64,000 bases of DNA, taken from the NCBI GenBank assembly GCA_029262235.1, contig JAJCZU010000002.1, positions 1,170,041 through 1,234,040 of the forward strand. Reading direction: 5' to 3'. The position numbers were made by a program, and so were the translations under genes. Positions 45,395 to 54,803 of this stretch are shown here, piece by piece. Position 1 is the first letter of the stretch, and the number at the start of each line of letters is the position of its first letter. The notes beneath the pieces are model-generated. The model did no database searches, had not been told where the DNA came from, and saw nothing but the letters and a program-made list of their open reading frames with translations. Source of the stretch: Candidatus Eiseniibacteriota bacterium (GTDB taxonomy: Bacteria; Orphanbacterota; Orphanbacteria; Orphanbacterales; Orphanbacteraceae).

Positions 45395-46253
45395 AGTTTT
45401 TACCGTAATCGTCTCGCTGCTCCTGGCCGGCTCACTTGCGCAGGCCGACGTCGCCCAGCGCCTCGAGGAAATCAGCAGGCTCCAGGACGGCGCGGCCTAC
45501 CTCGACGCACTGACCGCGCTTCACAAAGTCACGCCCGATGCGCGCGCGCTGTTCGCGATTGCGGAGTACCGCTTCGCCGTCGGCGCCTACGCGCAGGCGG
45601 CCGAAGACTATGCCGCGGCCGGCCGCGATCTGAAAGGCGACCGGAAGAGCCTGGCACGCGTGGGCGAAGGGCTCTCACGCTGCGCCGCCGGAGATGCGGA
45701 GGGCGGCCTCGCCATTCTCGAACGCGAGGCGAAGGAACGATCGTCCCAGGCCGATCGCGCGCGGTATCTGGCCGCGCAGTATCGAATCGAAGGGGGCGAG
45801 CATCAGAAAGCGCTCGAGCACGCCAAACGGCTCGCGCAGGGAGGCGGCGATTACGCCGCGCCCGCCAAACTGCTGGCCGCGCGACTGCTGCAGGTTCTCG
45901 GGAGAAAAGACGAAGCCAGAGACGAACTGCAATCCATCGTGAAAGAGAGTCCCGGCACGGGCGAAGCAACAGCCGCGGAAAAGGCGCTTTTCCAGTACGA
46001 CACGGCCGGCGCTCCTGAACCGGGCTTCTATGTGCAGATCGCGTCGTTCTCGCAGGAAGAGAATGCGATCCGTTTCGCCGCTTCCAAACGCGAAGAGGGA
46101 ATGGGCGCCGTCAAACTGTTCCGCGAGGAACGCGACGGCCGCCGGCTCTTTCCGGTCCGCATCGGCCCGTTCGCAACCGAGGAACAGGCACGCGAAGCCG
46201 TGGCCGGGCTCGCCAAACGCCGCATCGAGGGAAACGTCGTGCGCGTCCGCTGA
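45387..46253 (+). CDS. Secreted TPR and SPOR-domain protein
   Basis: A 288-residue protein with a signal peptide (residues 1-20, cleavage after 'AQA'), helical TPR-like repeats (about 25-190) and a C-terminal SPOR domain starting 'GFYVQIASFSQEENAIRFA' and ending in a 'VRIGPFATEEQAREAV' strand-helix. It probably sits in the periplasm at peptidoglycan. It overlaps lapB by 8 bases, suggesting co-translation; this may reflect coupling of LPS and wall assembly, which is my inference. Confidence 0.87.
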   Translation: MPKVFTVIVSLLLAGSLAQADVAQRLEEISRLQDGAAYLDALTALHKVTPDARALFAIAEYRFAVGAYAQAAEDYAAAGRDLKGDRKSLARVGEGLSRCAAGDAEGGLAILEREAKERSSQADRARYLAAQYRIEGGEHQKALEHAKRLAQGGGDYAAPAKLLAARLLQVLGRKDEARDELQSIVKESPGTGEATAAEKALFQYDTAGAPEPGFYVQIASFSQEENAIRFAASKREEGMGAVKLFREERDGRRLFPVRIGPFATEEQAREAVAGLAKRRIEGNVVRVR

Positions 46254-46283
46254 TCATCGCAGACGAAACGAACAGGATACTTC

Positions 46284-49052
46284 ATGGCCGCACAAACACC
46301 GATGATGCGTCAGTACAAAGAAATCAAGGCCAGGCATCGAAACGAAATTCTCTTTTTTCGCCTCGGCGACTTCTATGAGATGTTCTTCGAAGACGCCGAA
46401 ACCGCATCGCGCGTTCTCGGGCTGACGCTCACCGCGCGCGGCAAAGAGAGCGGGCGTCCCATTCCGCTCGCCGGCATTCCGTATCACAAGCTCGACCACT
46501 ACGTTGACCGGTTGTTACAAGCCGGCCACAAGGTCGCCATCTGCGACCAGACCGAAGATCCCAAAAAAGCCAAAGGACTCGTGAAGCGAGGTGTGACCGA
46601 GATCGCGACTCCCGGAACCGCGCTCGGGTCCACTCTGCAGACGAAGCAGGCGAACTTTCTCGCTGCCGTGCGGCCGGGAGAACGCGATGAGCCCGTGGGT
46701 CTCGCTGCGATCGACGTGACGACGGGCGATTTTCGCATCGGCGTATTCCCGCAGGACGAATGGATCGACGAACTGTCGCGGCTCGGGCCTGCCGAGATCG
46801 TGCTTCCCGACGGCCAGGACACAGCACATCTGTTCGACGACCTCGACCGCGCCCCCAGCATTTCGCGCATGCCCGACTGGGCGTTTTCGATCGAAGAAGG
46901 CGACCGCATCCTGCGCGATCATTTTCGCGTGGAGACGCTCGACGGTTTCGGGGCGCGGGGAGCCGAACAGGCCATCGGCGCTGCCGGCGCGCTCTTTTCG
47001 TATCTCAAGGATCTCGGGCGCACGAACCTCGCCCACGTCGACCGCCTCGCGCGCATCGAGTCGGGCGCGCATCTCGTGCTCGACGAATCCACGCGCCGGA
47101 ATCTCGAACTGTTCCGCGCGATGCGCGAAGGTCCGCGCGAGACGTCGCTCCTGTCCGTGATCGACCGCACCGTGACCGCCGCGGGCGGGCGTCTGCTGCG
47201 CGACTGGCTCATGCGTCCGCTGCGCGATCGCGACGCGATTGCCGCGCGTCACGAAGCGGTCTCCGACTCGGAGGGTGACGCCGAGTGGCGCACTGTCATT
47301 CGCGAAGAGCTCGCGGGCTTCTGCGACATCGAACGCGTCGTGGGGCGTTTCGTGCTCGGCCGCGGCACGCCGCGTGATCTTGTCGCACTCGCGCAGACAT
47401 TGTGGCGCGTGCCGAATCTCCGCCAGTTCGTCGGCGGGGGAAGGGCGGCCCGCCTCGCGGAGCTCGAGAGACGCCTGACGCCCATGAACGCGCTCGCGGA
47501 ACGCATCGATAAGACGATCGTTCCCGAGCCGCCCGCGAGCATTCGGGACGGCGGCTTCATTCGTAAAGGATTTCACGCCGAGCTCGACGAACTGCGCGCG
47601 CTCGGATCCGACGTCCAGGAGTGGCTCGCGAAGTTTCAGGCAGAAGAGCGCGCCAAAACCGGCATTCAGACTCTCAAGGTCAAGTTCAATAAAGTCTTCG
47701 GGTATTACATCGAAGTGAGCAAGGCGAAAGCCGACGATGTTCCGCCTGAATACGTTCGCAAGCAGACGCTCGTGAACGCCGAGCGCTACATCACGCCGGC
47801 GCTCAAAGAGCAGGAAGAGAAGATTCTGAGCGCCGAGGAGAAGATCCGGGCGCTCGAAGAGGAACTGTTCTACGAACTGCGCGAGGCCACCGCCGCGCAT
47901 GTGACGGAGCTCCGTGCGCTCGCGCGCACGTCAGCTGAACTCGACGTGCTCTTCGGGTTCGCGGATCTCGCGAGCGCGCGGAACTACTGCTGCCCGGTGA
48001 TGACCGACGATCGCCGCACGAAGATTCAGGGCGGGCGCCATCCCGTGGTCGAAACGCTTCTCGATACCGGGGACTTCATCCCGAACGACACCTTGCTCGA
48101 CCCCGCGAGCGAACAGATCCATCTCATCACGGGCCCGAACATGGCCGGGAAGTCGACCTACCTGCGTCAGGTCGCGCTCATTCAGATCCTGGCGCAAATG
48201 GGATCGTGGGTGCCCGCAGCCGGCGCCGAGCTCGGCGTCGTCGATCGCGTTTTCACGCGCGTCGGGGCCTCGGACGATCTCGCGCGCGGCCAGAGTACGT
48301 TTTTAGTCGAGATGACCGAAACCGCGAACATTCTGCATAACGCCACCGGGCAGTCGCTCGTGCTGCTCGACGAAATCGGGCGCGGCACGTCGACTTACGA
48401 CGGCGTTTCGATCGCGTGGGCCGTTATCGAGTACATGCACGACCACGCGCCCGTCGCCGCGAAGACACTCTTCGCCACGCACTATCATGAGCTCAGCGAG
48501 CTCGAAGGACGGCTCGAGCGCGTGCGTAATTTCTCCGTGCGCGTCGAAGAGCGCGGCGAGGAGATCGTGTTCCTGCGCAAGATCGGGCCCGGCAGCATCG
48601 ACCGGAGCTACGGCATCCAGGTCGCGCGGCTCGCCGGACTTCCCGCGCCCGTCATACGGAGGGCGATGGAAGTGCTGCGCAAACTCGAGCAGGATCATCC
48701 GCAGCAGCCCGTCGGCGCCCCGATTGCGAAGGACCGTTCGCCGCAAATCGATCTCTTCCCGGGCGAAGGCGACACGATTCTCGACGAACTGCGCTCGCTC
48801 GATCCAAACCAGGTAACACCGTTCGACGCGCTCTCGAAACTGAAGGACTACTGGGACCGCTTGCGTGAGGACGCCGGCGAAGGCGAGAGGCCTGAGGCAG
48901 GCGATGAAGTCGACACTACGACCGCACGTGCAAGTGACGGCAGCAGCGAAAGCAGCGGCAACAACAAGGGCAGCAGCAACGACAGCAACGACAGCAACGA
49001 CAGCAACGGCGCACCATTGAAACCCGCGCCGTCGAAGGAATCACGATCGTGA
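46284..49052 (+). CDS. mutS: DNA mismatch repair protein MutS
   Basis: A 922-residue MutS. The mismatch-binding motif is in 'FRLGDFYEMFFEDA' (F-x-E type). The ATPase has Walker A 'GPNMAGKST' (about 616-624), 'STFLVEMTE' and Walker B 'LLDEIGRGTSTYDG' (about 693). It binds mismatches and recruits MutL. It is about 50-70 residues longer than usual, because the C-terminal end is a Ser/Asn/Asp/Gly low-complexity tail (about 885-915) built from a 9-bp repeat. ATG at 46284 precedes the canonical 'TPMMRQYKEIK'. Its stop overlaps mutL (GTGA). Confidence 0.97.
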   Translation: MAAQTPMMRQYKEIKARHRNEILFFRLGDFYEMFFEDAETASRVLGLTLTARGKESGRPIPLAGIPYHKLDHYVDRLLQAGHKVAICDQTEDPKKAKGLVKRGVTEIATPGTALGSTLQTKQANFLAAVRPGERDEPVGLAAIDVTTGDFRIGVFPQDEWIDELSRLGPAEIVLPDGQDTAHLFDDLDRAPSISRMPDWAFSIEEGDRILRDHFRVETLDGFGARGAEQAIGAAGALFSYLKDLGRTNLAHVDRLARIESGAHLVLDESTRRNLELFRAMREGPRETSLLSVIDRTVTAAGGRLLRDWLMRPLRDRDAIAARHEAVSDSEGDAEWRTVIREELAGFCDIERVVGRFVLGRGTPRDLVALAQTLWRVPNLRQFVGGGRAARLAELERRLTPMNALAERIDKTIVPEPPASIRDGGFIRKGFHAELDELRALGSDVQEWLAKFQAEERAKTGIQTLKVKFNKVFGYYIEVSKAKADDVPPEYVRKQTLVNAERYITPALKEQEEKILSAEEKIRALEEELFYELREATAAHVTELRALARTSAELDVLFGFADLASARNYCCPVMTDDRRTKIQGGRHPVVETLLDTGDFIPNDTLLDPASEQIHLITGPNMAGKSTYLRQVALIQILAQMGSWVPAAGAELGVVDRVFTRVGASDDLARGQSTFLVEMTETANILHNATGQSLVLLDEIGRGTSTYDGVSIAWAVIEYMHDHAPVAAKTLFATHYHELSELEGRLERVRNFSVRVEERGEEIVFLRKIGPGSIDRSYGIQVARLAGLPAPVIRRAMEVLRKLEQDHPQQPVGAPIAKDRSPQIDLFPGEGDTILDELRSLDPNQVTPFDALSKLKDYWDRLREDAGEGERPEAGDEVDTTTARASDGSSESSGNNKGSSNDSNDSNDSNGAPLKPAPSKESRS
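48974..49008 (+). repeat. 9-bp tandem repeat in the mutS tail
   Basis: CAGCAACGA is repeated nearly four times, encoding alternating Ser-Asn-Asp. Length change by whole units would alter only the disordered tail and not the frame. Confidence 0.85.
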
Positions 49053-50938
49053 ACCGCATACAAATACTCCCGGAGTCCGTCGCCAATCGAATCGCGGCGG
49101 GCGAAGTCGTCGAACGTCCGGCATCCGTCGTCAAAGAGCTGGTCGAGAATGCGATCGATGCCGGGGCGACAGAAATCACGGTCGCGATCGAAGACGCGGG
49201 CATGAAGCGCATCGAAGTGGCCGACAACGGCGACGGCATGAGCGAGGAAGACCTGCTCCTCTCAATCGAGCGTCATGCCACAAGCAAACTGACCACGGTG
49301 GAAGAGCTTTCCACGCTGCGCTCGTTCGGCTTTCGGGGAGAAGCGCTGCCGAGCATCGCGTCGGTTTCGCGCTTCGAGATCCGCACGGCGCTCCGGGGCG
49401 AAGACCGCGCCCATCGCCTGACCGCAACGGGAGGGAGCGATCGCAAGGTCGAGCCTGCCGCGCGCACACACGGTACGTCGATCGTCGTGCGCTCTCTATT
49501 CTATAATACGCCCGCGCGGCGCTCGTTTTTAAAGACGGCGCAGACGGAAGAGCGTCAGATCCGGCGCGCCGTAATGGCACACGCGCTCGCGCAACTGGAC
49601 ATCGCGTTTCGTTACGTGCGCGAAGGCGAGGAGATCTTCCATCTACCCGCCGGTGACTCGCTGCTCGCGCGCGTCACGCAGCTCTTCGGTTCGTCGCTTG
49701 CGAAGAATCTCGTCGAAGTGAGCGGCGCCGAGCGCGGCCCCGTCGTCAGCGGACTCGTATCGAACATCGACGCGCATCACGGCAATCGCAACTACCAGTA
49801 CTTCGTCGTGAACGGACGCCCCGTGCAGCAGGTGCTGCTGACACAGGCCGGCGCGAATCCGTATCGCGAATATCTTCCGCCCAAACGTTTTCCCGCGCTC
49901 TTTCTCGCGATCGACATCGACCCTTCGTTCGTCGACATCAACATTCATCCCACGAAGCGCGAAGTCCGCTTCGCTCCCGAACGCTCGATCTTCGGCGGGA
50001 TCGATGGCGCCATTCGCCGCGCGATCCGGGCCGAGCGCTCGCTGCCGTCATTCTGGATGAAGGACGGGGGCACGCACGGGGCGGGGCCATCGGACGGCGG
50101 CGGTTCCGGCATCATGGCACCGGGCATGGGAGCACGCGGCACCGGCGCGCACGGAACCGGCGGCAGTCAAATCGCGGGCAGCGACGCCATACGCGAGTCC
50201 GGCCTTCCGCTCGAGGGCGCAGAGCGCCAGTGGACGTACCACCCCGGGAAGGGAGGCCCGCTCGCACACGGCGGCCCATCCGGACCGTTCGACTCGCACA
50301 CCGGCTCGCTGCCGCTTCCCGCCGGAGCGGTCGAGGCCGCGGCGAACCCCATGAGCTGGATTCACCGTGTCGATCTCACGAACGTGCAGCAGATCGCGGC
50401 CACGTTTCTCGTGGCGTCCGGGCCGGAGGGCATCGTGGTTGTCGACCAGCACACGGCCCACGAGCGCATCCTGTTCGAAGAGACCGTGCACGCGATTGAT
50501 GGCCGCGCGGCGCAAAGCCAGCGGCTTCTGTTCCCCGAATCGATCGAGATCGATCCCGAACTCGCGAGCACGGTCGAAGAGTACGGCGACATGATCGAGA
50601 AGGCCGGGTTCGAACTCGCACTCGGCGGCCCGCGCACCGTGCGACTCGAAGGTATTCCCGCCAGTGCGCGCGGCGAAGACCCCGTGGCTTTCGCGCGAAG
50701 ATTTCTGGAGCACCTCGCAGCCGGCAGCGGCGAGGAACGAACCGGAAGCCGGCGCGTGGCCGCATCGATCGCGTGTCATGGCGCTGTGCGCGCCGGCGAC
50801 AAACTGACGCGCGAAGAGAGCTCCGTGCTGCTGAAGCGCCTGCTCGACTGCGAACAACCCCTGCGCTGCCCTCACGGCCGCCCGACGTTTCTCGCGATCG
50901 ACAGCATGGAACTCGCGCGCCGCTTTCTGCGAGCCTGA
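49049..50938 (+). CDS. mutL: DNA mismatch repair protein MutL
   Basis: A 629-residue GHKL-ATPase MutL. N-terminal motifs are 'ENAIDAGATEI', 'DNGDGM', 'GFRGEALPSIASV' and 'GTSIVVRSLFYNTPARR'. A glycine-rich linker (about 330-425) leads to the dimerisation domain. The endonuclease metal motif D-Q-H-A-x2-E-x4-E appears as 'DQHTAHERILFEE' (from D466), with T for A. 'SIACHGAVRAGDKLT' and 'CPHGRPT' supply the remaining metal sites, so endonuclease activity is likely. GTG at 49049 overlaps mutS; the stop overlaps miaA by one base. Confidence 0.96.
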   Translation: MNRIQILPESVANRIAAGEVVERPASVVKELVENAIDAGATEITVAIEDAGMKRIEVADNGDGMSEEDLLLSIERHATSKLTTVEELSTLRSFGFRGEALPSIASVSRFEIRTALRGEDRAHRLTATGGSDRKVEPAARTHGTSIVVRSLFYNTPARRSFLKTAQTEERQIRRAVMAHALAQLDIAFRYVREGEEIFHLPAGDSLLARVTQLFGSSLAKNLVEVSGAERGPVVSGLVSNIDAHHGNRNYQYFVVNGRPVQQVLLTQAGANPYREYLPPKRFPALFLAIDIDPSFVDINIHPTKREVRFAPERSIFGGIDGAIRRAIRAERSLPSFWMKDGGTHGAGPSDGGGSGIMAPGMGARGTGAHGTGGSQIAGSDAIRESGLPLEGAERQWTYHPGKGGPLAHGGPSGPFDSHTGSLPLPAGAVEAAANPMSWIHRVDLTNVQQIAATFLVASGPEGIVVVDQHTAHERILFEETVHAIDGRAAQSQRLLFPESIEIDPELASTVEEYGDMIEKAGFELALGGPRTVRLEGIPASARGEDPVAFARRFLEHLAAGSGEERTGSRRVAASIACHGAVRAGDKLTREESSVLLKRLLDCEQPLRCPHGRPTFLAIDSMELARRFLRA

Positions 50939-52071
50939 TGAAAGACCGACGCACACGCACGACGCACGGCGCCGACACGTTCGGCCGGCGGGCGGACGAT
51001 CCGAAACCGGACGAGCCTCGCGTCAAGAGTGCGGACGCGCCGGCGAGGCCGCGTGGTTCCGGCAGCGACCGACCGCTCCTCGTTCTCGTCGGCTGCACGG
51101 CAACCGGCAAGACGTCCGTCGCGATCGAACTCGCGCGCCATTTCGGCGGCGAAATCGTTTCCGCCGACGCGCGCCAGGTCTATCGTCATCTCGACATCGG
51201 AACCGCGAAACCGACTTACGACGAAATGAACGCCGCGCATCATCACATCGTTGACCATGTCGATCCCGTCGACTCGTACAACGCCGGGCTCTTCACCGAA
51301 GAAGCCGACGCCGCAATCGAAGCCATCCGCGCGAAAGGGATGTTCCCGATCATTGCGGGAGGGACCGGGCTCTATCTTCGCGCGCTCATTCACGGACTGG
51401 ATCCCGCCGTCGGGCGCGACCCGGCCCTGCGCGACAAGCTCGAACGCGAAGCCGACAAGCACGGCGTTCCCGCGCTGCACAAGCGCCTCGCGAAAGTCGA
51501 CGCCACGAGCGCCGAGCGCATTCACGAAAACGACCGCGTGCGTATTATCCGCGCGCTCGAGATCCATTCCAAAACAGGCCGCACACGAACCGCCGTCTTC
51601 GCAGACGCCACAGAAACGCCCCGGCACGACGCGCTCTGGGCAGGCCTCGCCTGGAACCGCGAAACGCTCTACCGTCGCATTAATAAACGCCTCGACGTCA
51701 TGATGGAAGACGGACTGCTCGCGGAGGTGAAGGGACTGCTCGCGATGGGATACGATCCGGGCCTCAGCTGTTTTCGCTCACCCGGATATCGCGAGATTCT
51801 GGAGTCGCTCGACGGACGCTACGACCTGCACGAAGCACTCGACCGCGCCAAACGCGAAACGCGCCGCTTCGCGAAGCGCCAGGCGACCTGGTTTCGGAAA
51901 GAAGCCGCGACGTGGTTCGAGGCGACCGAACGCGATCCTGCCGAAGTCGCGGCCGCCATTGCCACCTGGTACGAGAGTGGGGGGGCGGCGCCTGCGAGCG
52001 ACCTTGCCGCGTCCGATCCGCTCGCCTCCGGCGATTCCGACACGCGAAACGGAGTCAGCGTCGCCGAGTAG
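50938..52071 (+). CDS. miaA: tRNA dimethylallyltransferase (MiaA)
   Basis: A 377-residue prenyltransferase that modifies A37 of tRNAs reading UNN codons. It has the P-loop 'GCTATGKTS' (residues 52-60), 'SADARQVYRHLDIGTAKP' and 'HHIVDHVDPVDSYNAGLF', all typical. It is longer than the usual 300-315 residues: about 45 hydrophilic residues precede the P-loop domain and about 25 low-complexity residues end it. A later start cannot be excluded, but no good alternative codon is apparent. It is coupled to mutL by a TGATG junction. Confidence 0.93.
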   Translation: MKDRRTRTTHGADTFGRRADDPKPDEPRVKSADAPARPRGSGSDRPLLVLVGCTATGKTSVAIELARHFGGEIVSADARQVYRHLDIGTAKPTYDEMNAAHHHIVDHVDPVDSYNAGLFTEEADAAIEAIRAKGMFPIIAGGTGLYLRALIHGLDPAVGRDPALRDKLEREADKHGVPALHKRLAKVDATSAERIHENDRVRIIRALEIHSKTGRTRTAVFADATETPRHDALWAGLAWNRETLYRRINKRLDVMMEDGLLAEVKGLLAMGYDPGLSCFRSPGYREILESLDGRYDLHEALDRAKRETRRFAKRQATWFRKEAATWFEATERDPAEVAAAIATWYESGGAAPASDLAASDPLASGDSDTRNGVSVAE

Positions 52072-52230
52072 GTGCGCGCTCAGGCAAACCCGCTGTTCGT
52101 CTCCGTTTCGGCATTCGTTCCTGGTCGCCGATCCACAAGACACTGCATGACAAGGCGTTGCGGCTCGGACGCATTTTCGTGATAGGATGTGCGAAGTACA
52201 TACATCAAGTTCCCATCAGGAGGCTGACGC

Positions 52231-52764
52231 ATGAGATCCCTGCTTGTACTCATCCCCGCACTCTTACTCTATGCGACGGCGGCAAACGCGCAGTACAGCA
52301 TCGAGCTGGATGGAGATGGAGTACTGGGCAACGGCCCGGACTACGTGTTCGCTCTCGCAGCAAACGCGGTATCCGTGGATGCCTATGTCACGGGACAGGC
52401 GTCACAAGTCTACTCTGCCAACTTCACGCTTCGACACCTGGGCCCCGGCACATGGAACTCCTATACGCATGCTACGGGATGGACGACGACGCCGGATCAG
52501 AACCAGGGTGGTAACGACTGGCTCGTGCAGGCCACCGATTTCGGCTTCCTCGGTCTCGTACCGCCGTTTCTCCACGGTACGGCTCACTACACGTTCGACG
52601 GTCCTTTCGGCATCGTGGCGGTCTCGATCGAACAACCAAACGGCTGGTTTGATTCCAGTTTCACGACCGGTCCATTCGGGAACAACACAGGGCTCATTTT
52701 CGGACACATCGTTTTTTCCACAGAAGAATCCAGCTGGGGAGCGGTGAAGGAGCTGTTCCGGTAA
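52231..52764 (+). CDS. Secreted tagged protein, family 1 copy A1
   Basis: A 177-residue secreted protein of unknown family. The signal peptide is residues 1-20 (cleavage after 'ANA'). The mature part starts 'QYSIELDGDGVLGNGPD', where D-G-D-x-x-L-x-x-G-P-D could bind calcium. It continues as a beta-rich domain with 'YSANFTLRHLGPGTW' and 'PPFLHGTAHYTFDGP'. The last residues are the conserved tail 'EESSWGAVKELFR'. No function is known to me. ATG at 52231 follows CAGGAGG. The 159-base gap after miaA has only a weak promoter-like pair (TTGCGG at 52158, TAGGAT at 52183). This copy pairs with the closely similar protein at 53452. Confidence 0.88.
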   Translation: MRSLLVLIPALLLYATAANAQYSIELDGDGVLGNGPDYVFALAANAVSVDAYVTGQASQVYSANFTLRHLGPGTWNSYTHATGWTTTPDQNQGGNDWLVQATDFGFLGLVPPFLHGTAHYTFDGPFGIVAVSIEQPNGWFDSSFTTGPFGNNTGLIFGHIVFSTEESSWGAVKELFR

Positions 52765-52825
52765 TCAGCGGGCGAAAGAGTTGTCGTGGAATACATAGCC
52801 ACCCGGGAGGCAGGAGGCAGGTCCC
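52765..52825 (+). repeat. Duplicated intergenic leader, copy 1
   Basis: This stretch between the first and second tagged genes (CAGCGGGCGAAAGAGTTG near its start, then the purine-rich GGAGGCAGGAGGCAGG before the ATG) closely matches 54001-54056. It holds a strong ribosome-binding site and marks duplication of a two-gene unit. Confidence 0.85.
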
Positions 52826-53365
52826 ATGAAATCGATTCTCGCACTCAGTATTGCAACCATACTGCCCTCGACAGCGGTAAGCGCGCAATACAGCATCGAG
52901 ATGGACGGCGACGGCATTCTCGGCAACGGTCCCGACTACGTGGCGGCAGCTCCTTCGAGTACGGTACCGATTGACGTATACGTAACGGGACAGGCCTCGG
53001 CTGTCTATTCCGCGAACTTCACGATACACTGGATCGGTCCGGGCAGTTGGATCCCCTATGCGCACGCAACAGGCTGGACAACTTCTCCGGATCAAGGCAC
53101 ATGGTGGCCGCTCATTCAGGCCACCGACTTCACGTTCACCGGGCTCGTTCCGCCGTTTCTGCACGGAACCGCGCGGTTCACCTACGACGGCCCCGTAAAC
53201 CTCGTCACGGTCTCGATTATTGCCCCGAACGGATGGTTTGATTCCAGCTACACATCCGGTGTATTCACGAACAACACGGGGATCACTTTCGGCATCGGGA
53301 TCGATGATCCGCCGACGGCCACCGAGGAGTCGAGCTGGAGCGACATAAAGGAAATGTTTCGCTGA
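52826..53365 (+). CDS. Secreted tagged protein, family 1 copy B1
   Basis: A 179-residue secreted protein of the same family. The signal peptide (1-20, 'VSA' then 'QYSIEMDGDGILGNGPDYV') is followed by 'YSANFTIHWIGPGSWIPYAH', 'PPFLHGTARFTYDGP' and 'NGWFDSSYTSGVFTNNTG'. It ends 'TATEESSWSDIKEMFR'. It is most similar to the protein at 54057 (both share 'NGWFDSSYTSGVFTNNTG'). ATG follows the GGAGGCAGGAGGCAGG leader. The function is unknown. Confidence 0.88.
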   Translation: MKSILALSIATILPSTAVSAQYSIEMDGDGILGNGPDYVAAAPSSTVPIDVYVTGQASAVYSANFTIHWIGPGSWIPYAHATGWTTSPDQGTWWPLIQATDFTFTGLVPPFLHGTARFTYDGPVNLVTVSIIAPNGWFDSSYTSGVFTNNTGITFGIGIDDPPTATEESSWSDIKEMFR

Positions 53366-53451
53366 GTGGAACAGGCATAAGAATCGGACAGCTGTTTACC
53401 AGACGATCGACTCGATTCGAGGTACTAGCTGCGAGGGAGGAGAGTGGCATT

Positions 53452-54000
53452 GTGAGATCGTTCCCGGTACCTGTTCTAGCTCACCTTCTGCTGGCTGTGT
53501 GCGCAGGCGCGCAAGATCTCAGTATCGAATTGGACGGCGACAACATTCTCGGAAACGGTCCGGACACTTTGATTGTATCTCCGTTCAGCAGTGTCCCCAT
53601 CGACGTGCACGTAACGGGCTTGTCGGTGATTGTCATTTCCGCGAACTTCACGCTTTCTCACAGCGGCCCGGCCACCTGGAATCCGTATTCGCATGCCACG
53701 GGCTGGACGACGCAACCCGACCAGCACTACGGCGGCAACGACTGGCTCATACAGGCGACCGACTTTGCTTTTCAGGGCTTGTACCCACCATTTCTGCACG
53801 GTACGGCGCACTATACATTTGACGGTCCCGTGGGCCTCGTCACGGTCTCGATCGTGGAGCCGACAGGGTGGCTCGGTAGCCAATTCATTACGAATTACTT
53901 TGTGAACAATATCGGCCTGACGTTCGGCATCGATAGCGAGGATCCGCCGACCGCCACCGAAGAATCCAGCTGGGGCGCTGTGAAGCAGTTGTTTCGGTAA
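53452..54000 (+). CDS. Secreted tagged protein, family 1 copy A2
   Basis: A 182-residue member of the same family, with signal peptide (cleavage near 'AGA'), 'QDLSIELDGDNILGNGPD', 'YSHATGWTTQPDQHYGGNDW' and 'PPFLHGTAHYTFDGP'. It ends 'TATEESSWGAVKQLFR'. The 'GGNDWL(V/I)QATDF' stretch and the '-WGAVK-' tail match the protein at 52231, making these two the A copies. The start is GTG at 53452, with GGGAGGAG about 10 bases upstream. The function is unknown. Confidence 0.86.
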   Translation: MRSFPVPVLAHLLLAVCAGAQDLSIELDGDNILGNGPDTLIVSPFSSVPIDVHVTGLSVIVISANFTLSHSGPATWNPYSHATGWTTQPDQHYGGNDWLIQATDFAFQGLYPPFLHGTAHYTFDGPVGLVTVSIVEPTGWLGSQFITNYFVNNIGLTFGIDSEDPPTATEESSWGAVKQLFR

Positions 54001-54056
54001 ACAGCGGGTGACAGAGTTGCCGTACAACTCCGCAGCCAGGCAGGAGGCAGGCTCCC
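54001..54056 (+). repeat. Duplicated intergenic leader, copy 2
   Basis: It matches 52765-52825, including ACAGCGGGTGACAGAGTTG and the GGCAGGAGGCAGG ribosome-binding region directly before the ATG at 54057. Confidence 0.85.
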
Positions 54057-54599
54057 ATGAAATGGTTTCTTGCTCTCAGCACCACAATCATCTTGTTCTC
54101 TACCGGTGCAGGCGCTCAGTACAGCATCGAGATGGACGGCGACGGCATTCTCGGGAACGGCCCCGACTTCGTGACTACCGCGCCAGGGGATACCGTGTTC
54201 ATTGACTTCTATGTAGCGGGACAGGCCTCGGCTGTCTATTCCGCGAACTTCACGATCAAGTGGTCAGGGCCCGCATGGTGGAACGGGTACACGCATGCCA
54301 CAGACTGGACAACACCCGGGGTTACCGACATGCCCCAGTGGCCGCTCATCCAGGCAACCGACTACACGCTCACGGGATTGATTCCGCCGTTCCTGCACGG
54401 CACGGCAAGATACACATACATTGGCCCCGTGAACGATGTCACTGTCTCGATTATCACCCCGAACGGGTGGTTTGACTCCAGCTACACATCCGGCGTATTC
54501 ACGAACAACACGGGGCTCACTTTCGGCATCGGGATCGAAGATCCGCCGACCTCGACTGAGGAATCGAGCTGGAGTGATGTGAAACAACTGTTCCGCTGA
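54057..54599 (+). CDS. Secreted tagged protein, family 1 copy B2
   Basis: A 180-residue protein with signal peptide (to 'AGA'), 'QYSIEMDGDGILGNGPDFV', 'VYSANFTIKWSGPAWW', 'PPFLHGTARYTYIGP' and 'NGWFDSSYTSGVFTNNTG'. It ends 'TSTEESSWSDVKQLFR'. It is the closest relative of the protein at 52826. ATG is preceded by the duplicated leader. The 204-base gap after it, up to 54803, shows no gene. The function is unknown. Confidence 0.88.
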   Translation: MKWFLALSTTIILFSTGAGAQYSIEMDGDGILGNGPDFVTTAPGDTVFIDFYVAGQASAVYSANFTIKWSGPAWWNGYTHATDWTTPGVTDMPQWPLIQATDYTLTGLIPPFLHGTARYTYIGPVNDVTVSIITPNGWFDSSYTSGVFTNNTGLTFGIGIEDPPTSTEESSWSDVKQLFR

Positions 54600-54803
54600 T
54601 CAATCCACTCCTTACGCACTACGGATCCTGCGCAATAATCGAAACGCGACGTGGGCGTGCTCTTCGGGCTCAGCGTCTACCAGTAGATCGACTGACCTGC
54701 ATCAATCACTCTTTTCGTGACACCGGACCCAGTGTTCCGTCGCTTTCCTTCTCGAGAGGCCAGGTCGCCATCCCGCGAACGGCCCAAAAAGGAGAGCATT
54801 CTC

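Noticed and set aside
52231-54599. Dockerin or cohesin assignment for the four-copy secreted family
   Set aside because: The D-G-D-x-x-L segment resembles a calcium loop but is not duplicated with the dockerin spacing, and I could not match a cohesin fold with confidence.
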